Source: Sphingomonas arvum
GTDB taxonomy: Bacteria > Pseudomonadota > Alphaproteobacteria > Sphingomonadales > Sphingomonadaceae
Assembly (NCBI RefSeq): GCF_026013565.1
Contig: NZ_JAPDOB010000001.1
Span: forward strand, 1,014,317-1,078,316
Length of the DNA: 64,000 nt
Direction: 5' to 3'
Numbering within the stretch: position 1 is the first letter of the stretch; every line of letters begins with the position of its first letter. Shown here piece after piece: positions 8,224 through 16,705 of the stretch. Under the pieces are notes generated by a model. It had not been told where the DNA came from and did not search any database. It worked only from the letters and a program-made list of their open reading frames with translations. A program made the position numbers and the translations under genes.

Positions 8224-8433
8224 ATGAACACCTTCATCAACATGCTGCGTGACGAGAGCGGCGCTTCGGCGGCCGAATATGCGCTGATCCTCGCGATCGT
8301 GGGTACCGGCATCGCCGTTGCCTCCGTGGCGCTGGGCGGTTCGATCAAGAACGCCATGACCAAGGCCGCAGACTGCATCGCCAACCCGCCGACGGCGACT
8401 GCTGCCGGCACCACCTGCGGCGAGATCAAGTAA
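8224..8433 (+). CDS. flp: Flp/Fap-type pilin, copy 2
   Basis: A 69-residue pilin, 24 bp after copy 1. From ESGASAAEY to DCIANPP it is identical at protein level to copy 1 and nearly so in DNA. Differences are in the first ten residues (INMLRDES versus ISMLKDES) and the last fifteen (TATAAGTTCGEIK). Both cysteines are conserved. Processing by the prepilin peptidase at 20392-20871 is expected. Whether both copies enter one fibre is not visible from sequence. Confidence 0.95.
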   Translation: MNTFINMLRDESGASAAEYALILAIVGTGIAVASVALGGSIKNAMTKAADCIANPPTATAAGTTCGEIK

Positions 8434-8439
8434 GCTTGA

Positions 8440-8473
8440 ATGGCGGGGTCGCCACGCTAGGCGGCCCCGCCAT
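8440..8473 (+). terminator. strong hairpin after the pilin genes (terminator or attenuator)
   Basis: A 14-bp stem with one mismatch (ATGGCGGGGTCGCC at 8440-8453 against GGCGGCCCCGCCAT at 8460-8473) encloses a 6-base loop and is followed by CTTGATT. It lies between the second pilin and cpaB, where partial termination would give abundant pilin mRNA and less of the assembly genes. The weak T-tract suggests read-through. Confidence 0.7.
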
Positions 8474-8537
8474 CTTGATTAATCGTTACGAGTAAGTCAC
8501 ATTCTCGCGGGGTAAATCGCGGAAGGGGGGGCGCGTC

Positions 8538-9440
8538 ATGAGACGGCAGACGCTTATCGCACTGGGGATCGCGATCTTCGCGGGTCTGATCGCCGTCTAC
8601 TTGGCCAATACTTTCCTGACCGCCACCGAAGAGCGGAACAATAAGAAGATGACGCCCGTGGCCGTAGCCGCGGTGCCGTTGCAGTACGGGGCGCAGCTGA
8701 CGCCCGACAAGATCAAGTTCGTCGAATATCCGGCGTCGGCCATTCCGGCCGGAAGCTTCACGAACGCGGCCGAGTTGATCCCGGCCAATGCGCGCCGGGT
8801 CGCACTGCGGCCGATGGCGATCAACGAACCCATCATGGCCGACAAGGTCACCGGCAAGGGGCAGGGCGCCTCCATCGCCGCGCTGCTGGCCGACGGCAAG
8901 CGCGCGGTGTCCGTGCGGATCGACGATGTGTCGGGCGTGGCCGGCTTCGTCCAGCCCAACGATGCGGTGGACGTGCTGATCACCCGCTCGCTGCCGAGCG
9001 CCAACAATGGCCAGGTCACCGACGTGCTGCTGCAGAACGTCCGGGTGCTGGCGACCGACCAGCAGGCCGACAATCCGGAGGGCAAGCCAAGCGTGGCGCG
9101 GACCGCCACGCTGGAGGTCGATCCGCTCGACGCCCAGAAGCTCGCGCTGGCCCAGCAGGCCGGCTCGCTGAGCCTGGTGCTGCGCAAGCCCGGCGCCGAG
9201 CAGCAGCTGACCGCGGTGCAGACGGTCAACCTCAATGACCTGCGTTACGGCTACACCCATGCGCCCGGCTGGCAGCCCGTGGCGCAGGCCCGGCCCGTGC
9301 GCCGGGTGTCGGCGCCGGTGCGCCGGCCCGCGCCGCGCCCGGTCGCGGCCGCAACGCCGGCGCCGCCGCTTGGCACCAATGTCGAAGTCGTCCGGGGGAC
9401 GAAGGGCGACACTTACACAGTGGGGGATTATGCTGGCTAA
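8538..9440 (+). CDS. cpaB: Flp pilus assembly protein CpaB/RcpC
   Basis: A 300-residue protein with an N-terminal membrane anchor (ALGIAIFAGLIAVYLA, residues 7-22). Then comes an SAF domain (VAAVPLQYGAQLTPDKIKF) and the RcpC domain (KRAVSVRIDDVSGVAGFVQP, NDAVDVLIT, LLQNVRVLATDQQ). It works with the secretin in the periplasm and is required for Flp pilus export. The C-terminal tail is rich in Pro, Arg and Ala. The last 11 bp overlap the secretin gene, indicating translational coupling. Confidence 0.95.
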   Translation: MRRQTLIALGIAIFAGLIAVYLANTFLTATEERNNKKMTPVAVAAVPLQYGAQLTPDKIKFVEYPASAIPAGSFTNAAELIPANARRVALRPMAINEPIMADKVTGKGQGASIAALLADGKRAVSVRIDDVSGVAGFVQPNDAVDVLITRSLPSANNGQVTDVLLQNVRVLATDQQADNPEGKPSVARTATLEVDPLDAQKLALAQQAGSLSLVLRKPGAEQQLTAVQTVNLNDLRYGYTHAPGWQPVAQARPVRRVSAPVRRPAPRPVAAATPAPPLGTNVEVVRGTKGDTYTVGDYAG

Positions 9441-10989
9441 TTTCAGGAGCGGGGCGGCCGTACTGGCCGCAGCCTTGGCCGCCACGGCGGTTCCCACGAG
9501 CGCGGCCGCGCAGGCCGGGGCAGTCAGCGTCGCTGACGGGGTCCATGCCGGCGAGCTGGCAGTGCCCGTCAACAAGAGCCAGGTGATCCGGTCGGACCGG
9601 GCCTACAGCCGGGCACTGATCGGTAATCCGGAGGTGGCCGACGTGCTGCCGCTGACCGACCGGTCGCTGTACGTGCTGGGCAAGAAGACCGGCACCACCA
9701 GCCTCACGCTTTACGACCGCGCCAACGGCCTGATCGCCGTCATGGACGTAGTTGTCGGGCCCGACGTGACCGGCCTCAAGCGCCAGCTGTCGGAAGTGAT
9801 GCCGAGCGACCAGATCGGCGCGCGGATGAGCAACGACAGCATCGTGCTTGACGGCGTGGTGTCGAGCGCCGCCGCTGCGGACCGCGCGGTGCAGCTGGCC
9901 GAGACCTACGCGCCGGGCAAGGTCGTCAACATGATGTCGCTGGGATCGGCCCAGCAGGTCATGCTGGAAGTCCGCTTCTCCGAAGTGAAGCGGTCGGCGC
10001 TGAAGCAGATTGGCGTCGGCACCTTTATCCAGGGCGGCGGCAACAACGGCTTCGCCGGCGCGATCGGCGGCGGGGCCAGCCTGACGCCGGGAGCGCCGAC
10101 CACCATCAATGTTGGTGGTGTGACGACCACCGTGCCGGGCGCGCCGCTGCTGCAGCTCGGCTCCATTGTCGACAGCTTCGGCATCCTGTCGCGCACGTTC
10201 CGGATCCTGGGCGGCAACTTCGAAGCGACGCTCGACGCGCTGGAGCGCAAGGGGGCGATCACCACGCTGGCCGAGCCGACGCTGGTCAGCCTGTCGGGCG
10301 AGACCGCAAGCTTCCTGGCGGGCGGCGAGTTCCCCGTGCCGGTGGTGCAGAACAGCGGCGGCAACGGCGGCGGTGGCAACACCGGCACCTTCACGGTGGA
10401 ATGGAAGCCGTTCGGCGTGAGCCTGGCGTTCACGCCGACCGTGCTGGCGGACGGGGTCATCAACCTGGTGGTCGCGCCGGAAGTGAGCTCCATCGACCCG
10501 ACCGCGTCCATCGTCATCAACAACCTGCGCATCCCCGGGCTGCAGACCCGGCGGGCGCGGACCACGGTGGAGCTGCGCGACGGCGAGAGCTTCGCCATGG
10601 CCGGGCTGCTTCGGCAGGACTTCCAGAGCACGGTGCGGCAGTTCCCGGGGCTTGGGTCGATCCCGATCATCGGCGCGCTGTTCCGCTCGAACGGCTTCCA
10701 GAAGGACGAGACGGAGCTGGTGATCATCGTCACGCCGCGCCTGGTGCGTCCGGTGCGCGCGGGAGCGTTGAAGCTGCCGACCGACACGGCCAAGCAGCCG
10801 AACGACGCCGACTTCTTCCTGAACGGCCGGACGGACACGGGCGTACCGCTGGTGCCGGGCCTGTCCCGCGGCGCGCCGCGCGCAGCACCGCCACCGCCGC
10901 CACCGCCGACCACTCCGGTTGGAGCGGCGACGGGATCGGCCGCGCGCGGTCCCATCGGTCTCGAGAAGGAGTATGGGCATGTCCTCTAA
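9430..10989 (+). CDS. cpaC: Flp pilus secretin CpaC/RcpA
   Basis: Outer-membrane secretin of the Tad apparatus, 519 residues. The start at 9430 overlaps cpaB by 11 bp and gives a signal peptide ending at SAAAQA; the upstream open frame is only a cpaB shadow. The N-terminal BON/T2SS domain shows SQVIRSDRAYSRALIGNPEVA and the secretin core has the LAEPTLVSLSGETASFLAGGE and VPGLGSIPIIGALF-type motifs (here FPGLGSIPIIGALF). The end is a Pro-rich tail, PPPPPPPTTPVG. It overlaps the next gene by 11 bp. Confidence 0.96.
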   Translation: MLANFRSGAAVLAAALAATAVPTSAAAQAGAVSVADGVHAGELAVPVNKSQVIRSDRAYSRALIGNPEVADVLPLTDRSLYVLGKKTGTTSLTLYDRANGLIAVMDVVVGPDVTGLKRQLSEVMPSDQIGARMSNDSIVLDGVVSSAAAADRAVQLAETYAPGKVVNMMSLGSAQQVMLEVRFSEVKRSALKQIGVGTFIQGGGNNGFAGAIGGGASLTPGAPTTINVGGVTTTVPGAPLLQLGSIVDSFGILSRTFRILGGNFEATLDALERKGAITTLAEPTLVSLSGETASFLAGGEFPVPVVQNSGGNGGGGNTGTFTVEWKPFGVSLAFTPTVLADGVINLVVAPEVSSIDPTASIVINNLRIPGLQTRRARTTVELRDGESFAMAGLLRQDFQSTVRQFPGLGSIPIIGALFRSNGFQKDETELVIIVTPRLVRPVRAGALKLPTDTAKQPNDADFFLNGRTDTGVPLVPGLSRGAPRAAPPPPPPPTTPVGAATGSAARGPIGLEKEYGHVL

Positions 10990-11263
10990 GCTGCGGGTCG
11001 CCCTGCTCTGTGCGGTTGCCGGAATGCCGGCAGCCTGCGCCACGCCGAACGAGGCGGCGCCGAACATCGGCGCCGACTTCGGCGAAGCGACCAAATACAA
11101 TGCCGCGCTCCAGACGATCGATCCGGATCCGGTCTATCCTGCGGACGCAAGCCAGCCGGGCACCCGCGCCGACACGGGCACGGCCGCGGTGAAGCGCATG
11201 CGCACCGATAACGTGAAGCAGCCGCAAATCATGACCACCGGGTCGAGCTCGGGGCCGCGCTAG
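10979..11263 (+). CDS. small lipoprotein of the tad locus (CpaD position)
   Basis: A 94-residue protein with signal MSSKLRVALLCAVAGMPAAC and a lipobox-like Cys20. It stands where cpaD is found in other tad loci but is less than half the usual CpaD length and shows no clear CpaD motif, so I leave it unnamed. The mature part is polar (DPDPVYPADASQPG; the end is MTTGSSSGPR). It begins inside the last 11 bp of the secretin gene, which supports a role as a pilotin-like or outer-membrane accessory factor. That role is an inference from position. Confidence 0.75.
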   Translation: MSSKLRVALLCAVAGMPAACATPNEAAPNIGADFGEATKYNAALQTIDPDPVYPADASQPGTRADTGTAAVKRMRTDNVKQPQIMTTGSSSGPR

Positions 11264-11279
11264 GGAATGGAGGTGAGCC

Positions 11280-12905
11280 GTGACGCGCTGGGGATCACTC
11301 GTTCGTAACCAGGACGGAGCCGTCGCACCGACGGTTGCCATGTCCTTGTTCGCGTTGATCGCAGCCGGCGGCATCGCCTTCGACTATGCGCGGTTGGCGG
11401 CGCTCGACACGGAGTTGCAGCAGGCCGCGGATCAGGCGGCGCTGGCCGCAGCGACGCAGCTGGACGGAAGCGATGGCTCCACAACGCGGGCGGTTGCCGC
11501 GGCGCAGAAGCTACTGTCGAACGAGACCCGCTTCGCCAACGATTCCGGCGGAATTGCGGTCGCGACCGGTGAGGATGGGAGCAAGGGCGGCAAGGCCTTC
11601 GCTCGGGTAACCTTTTATACCACCAAGGCCAACGCCGAGGCCGATAGCAGCGGTTACGGTGCGGGCACCGCTGCGGATGCCACTGCCAAATTCGTGAAGG
11701 TGGAAGTGACAGGGCGTGAAGCGGTTTACGCGTTCACGCCGATCGTGGGCGCCTTCCGGTCCGGGATCATCGACGCGGCGGCAACCGCGGGCATGGGTTC
11801 GGCGATCTGCAAAGTCCCGCCGTTGATGATCTGCAATCCCAAGCCGGGTACCACGTTCGATCCTGACTCGTACAAGGGCGTCGGGATCCAGGTCACCGGC
11901 CACGGCAACGACAAGAGCGGAACGGGGGCGGCGAACGTGGCCTGGGGACCGGGCGATTTCGGCTTCCTGGATGTGGGCGCGGGATCGAACGCAGAGCTGG
12001 TCCAGGCGCTCGCCTTTCAGGATCTGAACCTGGATTGCTACCAGACCGATACCGGTCAGGTAACCACGGGCAATCCGCAGGCGCTTTACGATGCGATCAA
12101 CACGCGGTTCGACCTTTACGATTTCGCAGGGGGCAAGGGGACCACGTTGGGCGATTGCTTCAACGGGAAGTGTCCGGCGGCCCTCAATACCGTCAAGGAC
12201 GTGTTCAAGGACGATACGACCACCACCGGCAATAGCTGCAAGATCACCACCAATAATCAGGGATGGTATCTGCTGTCGCCTCCGAACGATTTCGCGCCGA
12301 TCGCCTACGATCCGGGACAAACGGACGACACCCGCCTTGATACGGTCATCAAGGGCATGGGGCTGCCGAAGGATAATTGCCATTATCTGAGCTACAGCCG
12401 CTCGTGCGCCAACGTGAACGGAACGCTGGGCAAGGCCAACGAGACCAACAAGATCGGGGACGGCAAGTGGGCCCGGAAGGATTATTTCGATACCTACCAC
12501 CCGTCCTTGGTGCCAACTAACTGGAAGACGATCACGCGGTACGAGACGTACCTGTGGGAACTCACCAACAAGAACATGCCATACGGGTCGGCAACGACTG
12601 TGGGTAACGCCAAACAATATGGCAAGCCGCTGTGCTCATCGGGAACCATTACGCCGGGCACCGACCGCCGCGTGTTGTCCGTGGCTGTGGTGGAGAACTG
12701 CTCGGCCCTGAGCGGCTCGTCGCGCAAGGTGACGATCGGCGCCTGGGCCGACATGTTTCTAGTCGAACCCACAATCGAGGGACGCGGCAACGGTTCGCTG
12801 AAGGACTCCATTTACATGGAGGTGATCGGCAAGACCAAGGGAACGGGGACGGCGTCGCAGACCGCACAGACGGTGCGCCGCGACGTGCCCTACCTGGTGC
12901 GCTGA
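11280..12905 (+). CDS. TadG-like Flp pilus assembly protein
   Basis: A 541-residue protein beginning at GTG 11280 behind GGAGGTGAG. The N-terminus has the Tad/TadG membrane helix (VAPTVAMSLFALIAAGGIAFDYARLAALDTELQ) with the ADQAALAAA segment characteristic of the family. The large C-terminal portion is periplasmic and has at least eight cysteines. Unlike the next two genes it lacks a Glu5 prepilin motif. It ends with TGATG coupling to the next gene. Likely a pseudopilin-type or tip component; the C-terminal domain is specific and unassigned. Confidence 0.88.
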   Translation: MTRWGSLVRNQDGAVAPTVAMSLFALIAAGGIAFDYARLAALDTELQQAADQAALAAATQLDGSDGSTTRAVAAAQKLLSNETRFANDSGGIAVATGEDGSKGGKAFARVTFYTTKANAEADSSGYGAGTAADATAKFVKVEVTGREAVYAFTPIVGAFRSGIIDAAATAGMGSAICKVPPLMICNPKPGTTFDPDSYKGVGIQVTGHGNDKSGTGAANVAWGPGDFGFLDVGAGSNAELVQALAFQDLNLDCYQTDTGQVTTGNPQALYDAINTRFDLYDFAGGKGTTLGDCFNGKCPAALNTVKDVFKDDTTTTGNSCKITTNNQGWYLLSPPNDFAPIAYDPGQTDDTRLDTVIKGMGLPKDNCHYLSYSRSCANVNGTLGKANETNKIGDGKWARKDYFDTYHPSLVPTNWKTITRYETYLWELTNKNMPYGSATTVGNAKQYGKPLCSSGTITPGTDRRVLSVAVVENCSALSGSSRKVTIGAWADMFLVEPTIEGRGNGSLKDSIYMEVIGKTKGTGTASQTAQTVRRDVPYLVR

Positions 12906-13438
12906 TGCAGCTCCGCGCGATCATCCCCGACCGACGCGGCGGCGCAGCCGTCGAGTTCGCTTTATGCGTTCCAATCCTGTCCGCCATCCTGTTCGGTTCG
13001 ATCGAACTCGGCAGCTATTTCTACAACGAGCATATTCTGGTGAAGGCCGTGCGGGACGGCGCCCGGTTCGCGGCGCGGCAGGACATCTCGACCTATTCGG
13101 CGAAGTGCGGCAGCACCACGGCGTCGGACCTCGGCACGATCTACACCAATACCAGAACCATCGTGCAGAAGGGTGTACTCAGCGGCGGGGCAGAGCGGAT
13201 GCCCGGCTGGACCGACGACGGTTTTTCCATGTCGGTCGACTGCACGAAGATGGCCGGCAGCACCACCCTCGGGGGCTTCTACGGGAACGTGAAGGACACC
13301 GCCGGCAACGTGGTCGGCGCCCCGCGCGTAACCGTGGCGGCAACGGTCAACTACCCGACCATCTTCGCCACATTGGGCCTGGCGGGCGGTTCCTATTCGC
13401 TCAAGGCACAGCAGCAGGCAGCGGTGATCGGATGGTGA
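12905..13438 (+). CDS. tadE: TadE-like pseudopilin 1
   Basis: A 177-residue protein whose start at 12905 shares one base with the preceding stop. The prepilin-like motif RRGGAAVEFAL (Gly-x4-Glu-Phe) precedes a hydrophobic helix, then comes a helical EHILVKAVRDGARFAARQDIS segment typical of TadE/F. The C-terminus is a beta-rich domain ending AAVIGW. Expected to be cleaved by CpaA and to prime pilus assembly. It overlaps the next gene by 7 bp. Confidence 0.92.
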   Translation: MQLRAIIPDRRGGAAVEFALCVPILSAILFGSIELGSYFYNEHILVKAVRDGARFAARQDISTYSAKCGSTTASDLGTIYTNTRTIVQKGVLSGGAERMPGWTDDGFSMSVDCTKMAGSTTLGGFYGNVKDTAGNVVGAPRVTVAATVNYPTIFATLGLAGGSYSLKAQQQAAVIGW

Positions 13439-14079
13439 CGCTCCTCAACTTTCTTCGCGACGAGCAGGGCGCGAGTGCCGCCGAGTTCGCGCTGGTGCTG
13501 ACGCCCTTGCTCATCTTCATCTTCGGCATCATCGACGCCGGGCGCTACGTGTGGACCGTCAATCAATCGGAGAAGGCCACCCAGGTGGGCGCGCGCATGT
13601 TGGCGGTGACCAACCCATTGGCGAAGGAGCTCACAAGCACGTCGTACGTCGGCAAGACGGTGGGTGGTGTTGTCCTCACACAGGGCGACCGCATACCGGC
13701 GGCGGCGCTCGGCGTAATCCGCTGCACGTCCACCGCGTGCACGTGCAAGACGGCCCCTTGTCCGGCGGATCCTTTGACCTTCGAAGATACCGAGTTGTTC
13801 AGCAAAGTCCTGATGCCGCGCATGCAGTCGATCCGGCCCGAAATCACCGCCTCGAATGTAGTGGTGGAATATCGCGGCTCCGGCCTGGGCTTCGCCGGCG
13901 ATCCGAACGGCACGGACATCGAGCCGCTGGTCACAGTGAAGCTGGTTGCCGACAGCAGCAAGCAGGACAATGGCATGGCGTTTCCGCTGCTCACGACGAT
14001 GGCTTTCGCGAGCCTGAAATTGCCGCAAGTCTCAACCACTCTCCCGGCAGAAGATCTGTCGGGCACCACCAGCTTCTGA
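13432..14079 (+). CDS. TadE/TadF-like pseudopilin 2
   Basis: A 215-residue protein with a prepilin-like segment DEQGASAAEFALVLTPLLIF (Gly-x4-Glu-Phe followed by hydrophobic helix) and the QSEKATQVGARMLAVTN helix. Its larger periplasmic part contains a Cys-rich loop (RCTSTACTCKTAPC, four Cys), which may bind metal or form disulfides and is unusual for TadF. The start at 13432 overlaps the previous gene by 7 bp. The second pseudopilin in tad operons is usually called TadF. Confidence 0.9.
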   Translation: MVTLLNFLRDEQGASAAEFALVLTPLLIFIFGIIDAGRYVWTVNQSEKATQVGARMLAVTNPLAKELTSTSYVGKTVGGVVLTQGDRIPAAALGVIRCTSTACTCKTAPCPADPLTFEDTELFSKVLMPRMQSIRPEITASNVVVEYRGSGLGFAGDPNGTDIEPLVTVKLVADSSKQDNGMAFPLLTTMAFASLKLPQVSTTLPAEDLSGTTSF

Positions 14080-14089
14080 GGGACGAGCA

Positions 14090-15310
14090 GTGAGCGTCAT
14101 GGATCAGCCTAATGTCGGCTCCACCTTCCGCCCGCAGGGTATCGAGGCAGGAGTGCACCTCTATCTCAGCAGTGCCGAGGGCGATATCGGTGCGCTGTTC
14201 GGGCAGCGGGTGTGCGGGCTGCCGATCACCTTGTCGCTGTGCCCGGTGACAGAGTGGATAGACGCGGCCGACGTGGCGGCCTCGGCAGTGGCGGTGGTGC
14301 AGGTGGACGCGGACAGTCCGGCGTCGATCAAGCGGTTCGAAAAATTGGCTGAGATGAGCCGGACGCCGCTGATCGCCGCGACCTACGAGCCGCCGTTGGC
14401 GCTGGTCCGGTCGTTGCTGAAGAGCGGGGCGCACGATGTGGTGCCGCTGCCACTCACGTTGGAAGAGCTGGAAGCCTCCGTGACCCAGGTCAGGGCCGAA
14501 CCGGAGGTGCAGGCTGCGACTACTACGCCGGCGCGAACCGCGCACGGAAAGCTGGTGCTGTTCATCAAGAGCCGGGGCGGTATCGGTGCAACCGCAATCG
14601 CCAGCCAGCTCGCCTGCCGCTACGCCGCCGCCGAAGCGCGGGCTCACCGCGAAGCTTGCCTGATCGACCTGGACATCCAGTTTGGCGATGCGGCGTTCCA
14701 GTTGGGCCTGCACCCGCGCCTGTCGGTGTGCGACCTGGTGGAAGCGGGCGCGCGCCTGGACGGGCAACTGCTGCGGTCCGTGGCCGCGGTCCACCCGAGC
14801 GGCCTAAATGTTGTCGCCGCGCCTGGTCAGCTGATGCCGCTGGATGCGGTGAGCAGCGACCAGGTGATCGCCGTGATCGACCGTGCCACCCGCGAGTTCG
14901 GGACCGTGTTCGTGGACTTGCCGGCGAACTGGACCAACTGGTCGCTGTCGCTGATCGCGCGAGCCGACAAGATTTTGCTGGTGACCGAGCTGAGCGTCGC
15001 TGCCCTGAACCGCGCGCGGCGCCAACTGGACCTGCTGAGTGAGCAGGACCTTGGCAAAGTGCCCTTGCAGCTGGTGGTCAATCGGAACGTCCGCAAGCTG
15101 TTGGGCGGAGGGTCGGCGATCAAGCTGGCCGACGTCGAGCAGGCGCTGGGCCGGGCGGTGGATTTCACCGTGACGGACGACCCCGAGGTGCTGGCCGCGG
15201 CGATCGAGCGCGGCGTGCCGCTCGACGAGATCCGCCGCAAGAGCGCGATCGGCAAGGACCTGGACACCATCAGTGCGGCGCTGGCCGCTGACTTCGGATT
15301 GGAGCGCTAA
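14090..15310 (+). CDS. cpaE: pilus localisation ATPase CpaE/TadZ
   Basis: A 406-residue protein. Residues 1 to about 130 resemble a receiver-like domain, and the C-terminal half is a ParA/MinD-type ATPase. The P-loop is deviant: SRGGIGATAIASQLA, where the usual K-T/S is A-T, as known for TadZ/CpaE proteins. Later ATPase segments are LIDLDIQFGDAAFQLGL and VFVDLPANWTNWSL. It directs the Tad machine to the cell pole in Caulobacter. The start may be GTG 14090 or ATG 14099. Confidence 0.93.
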   Translation: MSVMDQPNVGSTFRPQGIEAGVHLYLSSAEGDIGALFGQRVCGLPITLSLCPVTEWIDAADVAASAVAVVQVDADSPASIKRFEKLAEMSRTPLIAATYEPPLALVRSLLKSGAHDVVPLPLTLEELEASVTQVRAEPEVQAATTTPARTAHGKLVLFIKSRGGIGATAIASQLACRYAAAEARAHREACLIDLDIQFGDAAFQLGLHPRLSVCDLVEAGARLDGQLLRSVAAVHPSGLNVVAAPGQLMPLDAVSSDQVIAVIDRATREFGTVFVDLPANWTNWSLSLIARADKILLVTELSVAALNRARRQLDLLSEQDLGKVPLQLVVNRNVRKLLGGGSAIKLADVEQALGRAVDFTVTDDPEVLAAAIERGVPLDEIRRKSAIGKDLDTISAALAADFGLER

Positions 15311-15313
15311 GCC

Positions 15314-16705
15314 ATGTGGCAATTCCGCAAGCCCGACACGAATGAGGCCACCGAAGTACGGCCGCAGGCGGTGAGTTTCGAAGAACGGCGGCTGATGACC
15401 CTCGGCGACGCCGGGGCCTTTGCGCAGCGCGACGTCAACACGGAGCTGAAGGTCGAGCTGCACCAGCGGCTGCTTAGCCTGATCAACCTGTCGGCGCTGG
15501 ACACGCTCAGCCGCGAACAGATCGAGGATGAGATCGGGGACATCATCCGCGAGGAGCTGGACAAGCAGGACCGTGCGCTGAACCAGCAAGAGCGCAAGCA
15601 GCTGGTCGCGGACGTGCTTGACGAGCTGCTCGGGCTTGGGCCGATCGAGCCGCTGCTCAAGGACCCGACCATCACCGACATCCTGGTCAACGGCGCGACG
15701 CGGGTGTTCGTGGAGCGCTACGGTGTGCTGGAGCCCACGGCGGTGCGGTTCAAGGATGACAAGCACCTGCTGCGGATCATCCAGAAGATCGTGTCGAGCG
15801 TCGGTCGCCGGGTGGACGAGAGCGCGCCACTGGTCGATGCGCGCCTGGCGGACGGAAGCCGCGTCAATGCGGTGGTGCCGCCACTGGCGATCGATGGTCC
15901 GCTGCTGTCCATCCGCAAGTTCGCAAAGGTGCCGATCAGCCTCGACCGCCTGGTCGAGATCGGGTCGGTGCCGCCGGCCATTGCCGAGGTTCTCAAAGCG
16001 GTGGTCGCGTCGCGGCGCAACGTGTTGATTTCCGGTGGCACGGGTTCGGGCAAGACGACCATGCTGAACGCCATGTCGGCGTTCATTGACTCCCGCGAGC
16101 GGATCGTCACCATCGAGGACTCGGCCGAGCTGCAGCTGCAGCAGACGCATGTGGCCAGGCTGGAGACGCGGCCGTCGAACATCGAGGGCAAGGGCGAGAT
16201 CACCCAGCGTGACCTGGTCAAAAACGCACTGCGCATGCGGCCGGACCGGATCATCGTCGGCGAGGTGCGCGCCGGCGAGGCGTTCGACATGCTGCAGGCG
16301 ATGAACACGGGTCACGAAGGCTCCATGACCACCGTTCACGCCAATACACCGCGCGACGCCCTGTCACGCATCGAGCAGATGATCGGCATGAGCGGCATCG
16401 ACATGCCGGCACGCGCCGCTCGAGCGCAGGTCGCCTCGGCCATCCACATCGTCATTCAGGTCGCCCGCCTGTCCGACGGACGGCGGCGGCTGGTCAGCGT
16501 GGCCGAGATCACCGGCATGGAAGGCGAGATCATCACCATGCAGGAGATCTTCCGCTTCCGGCAGACCGGCATGAGCGGAGACAACCAGGTGCTCGGGCGT
16601 TTTGAGGCAACGGGCATTCGGCCGCGGTTCCTCGATTATCTGTCGACGCACGGGATCAGCCTGTCGACCGACCTGTTCCGCCCCGACATGAAGTTCGAAG
16701 CATGA
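15314..16705 (+). CDS. cpaF: Flp pilus assembly/secretion ATPase CpaF/TadA
   Basis: A 463-residue secretion ATPase of the type II/IV family, 3 bp behind cpaE. Walker A is SGGTGSGKTTMLNAMS (about residue 240), the Asp box is RIVTIEDSAELQL, Walker B region RPDRIIVGEVRAGEAFDML, and the His box GHEGSMTTVHAN. The N-terminal domain carries GPIEPLLKDPTITDILVNG. It powers pilus polymerisation. The last four bases overlap tadB. All catalytic motifs are intact. Confidence 0.97.
   Translation: MWQFRKPDTNEATEVRPQAVSFEERRLMTLGDAGAFAQRDVNTELKVELHQRLLSLINLSALDTLSREQIEDEIGDIIREELDKQDRALNQQERKQLVADVLDELLGLGPIEPLLKDPTITDILVNGATRVFVERYGVLEPTAVRFKDDKHLLRIIQKIVSSVGRRVDESAPLVDARLADGSRVNAVVPPLAIDGPLLSIRKFAKVPISLDRLVEIGSVPPAIAEVLKAVVASRRNVLISGGTGSGKTTMLNAMSAFIDSRERIVTIEDSAELQLQQTHVARLETRPSNIEGKGEITQRDLVKNALRMRPDRIIVGEVRAGEAFDMLQAMNTGHEGSMTTVHANTPRDALSRIEQMIGMSGIDMPARAARAQVASAIHIVIQVARLSDGRRRLVSVAEITGMEGEIITMQEIFRFRQTGMSGDNQVLGRFEATGIRPRFLDYLSTHGISLSTDLFRPDMKFEA

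Noticed and set aside
7830..8429. Minus-strand frame with an internal protein duplication
   Set aside because: The duplication is only the reflection of the two pilin genes on the other strand.
9232..11100. Very long minus-strand frame antisense to the secretin gene
   Set aside because: It mirrors the high-GC third positions of cpaC, has no family motif and is Arg/His-rich; typical shadow.
14804..16339. 511-codon minus-strand frame opposite cpaE/cpaF
   Set aside because: Cross-frame shadow of two well-supported genes with complete ATPase motifs on the plus strand.
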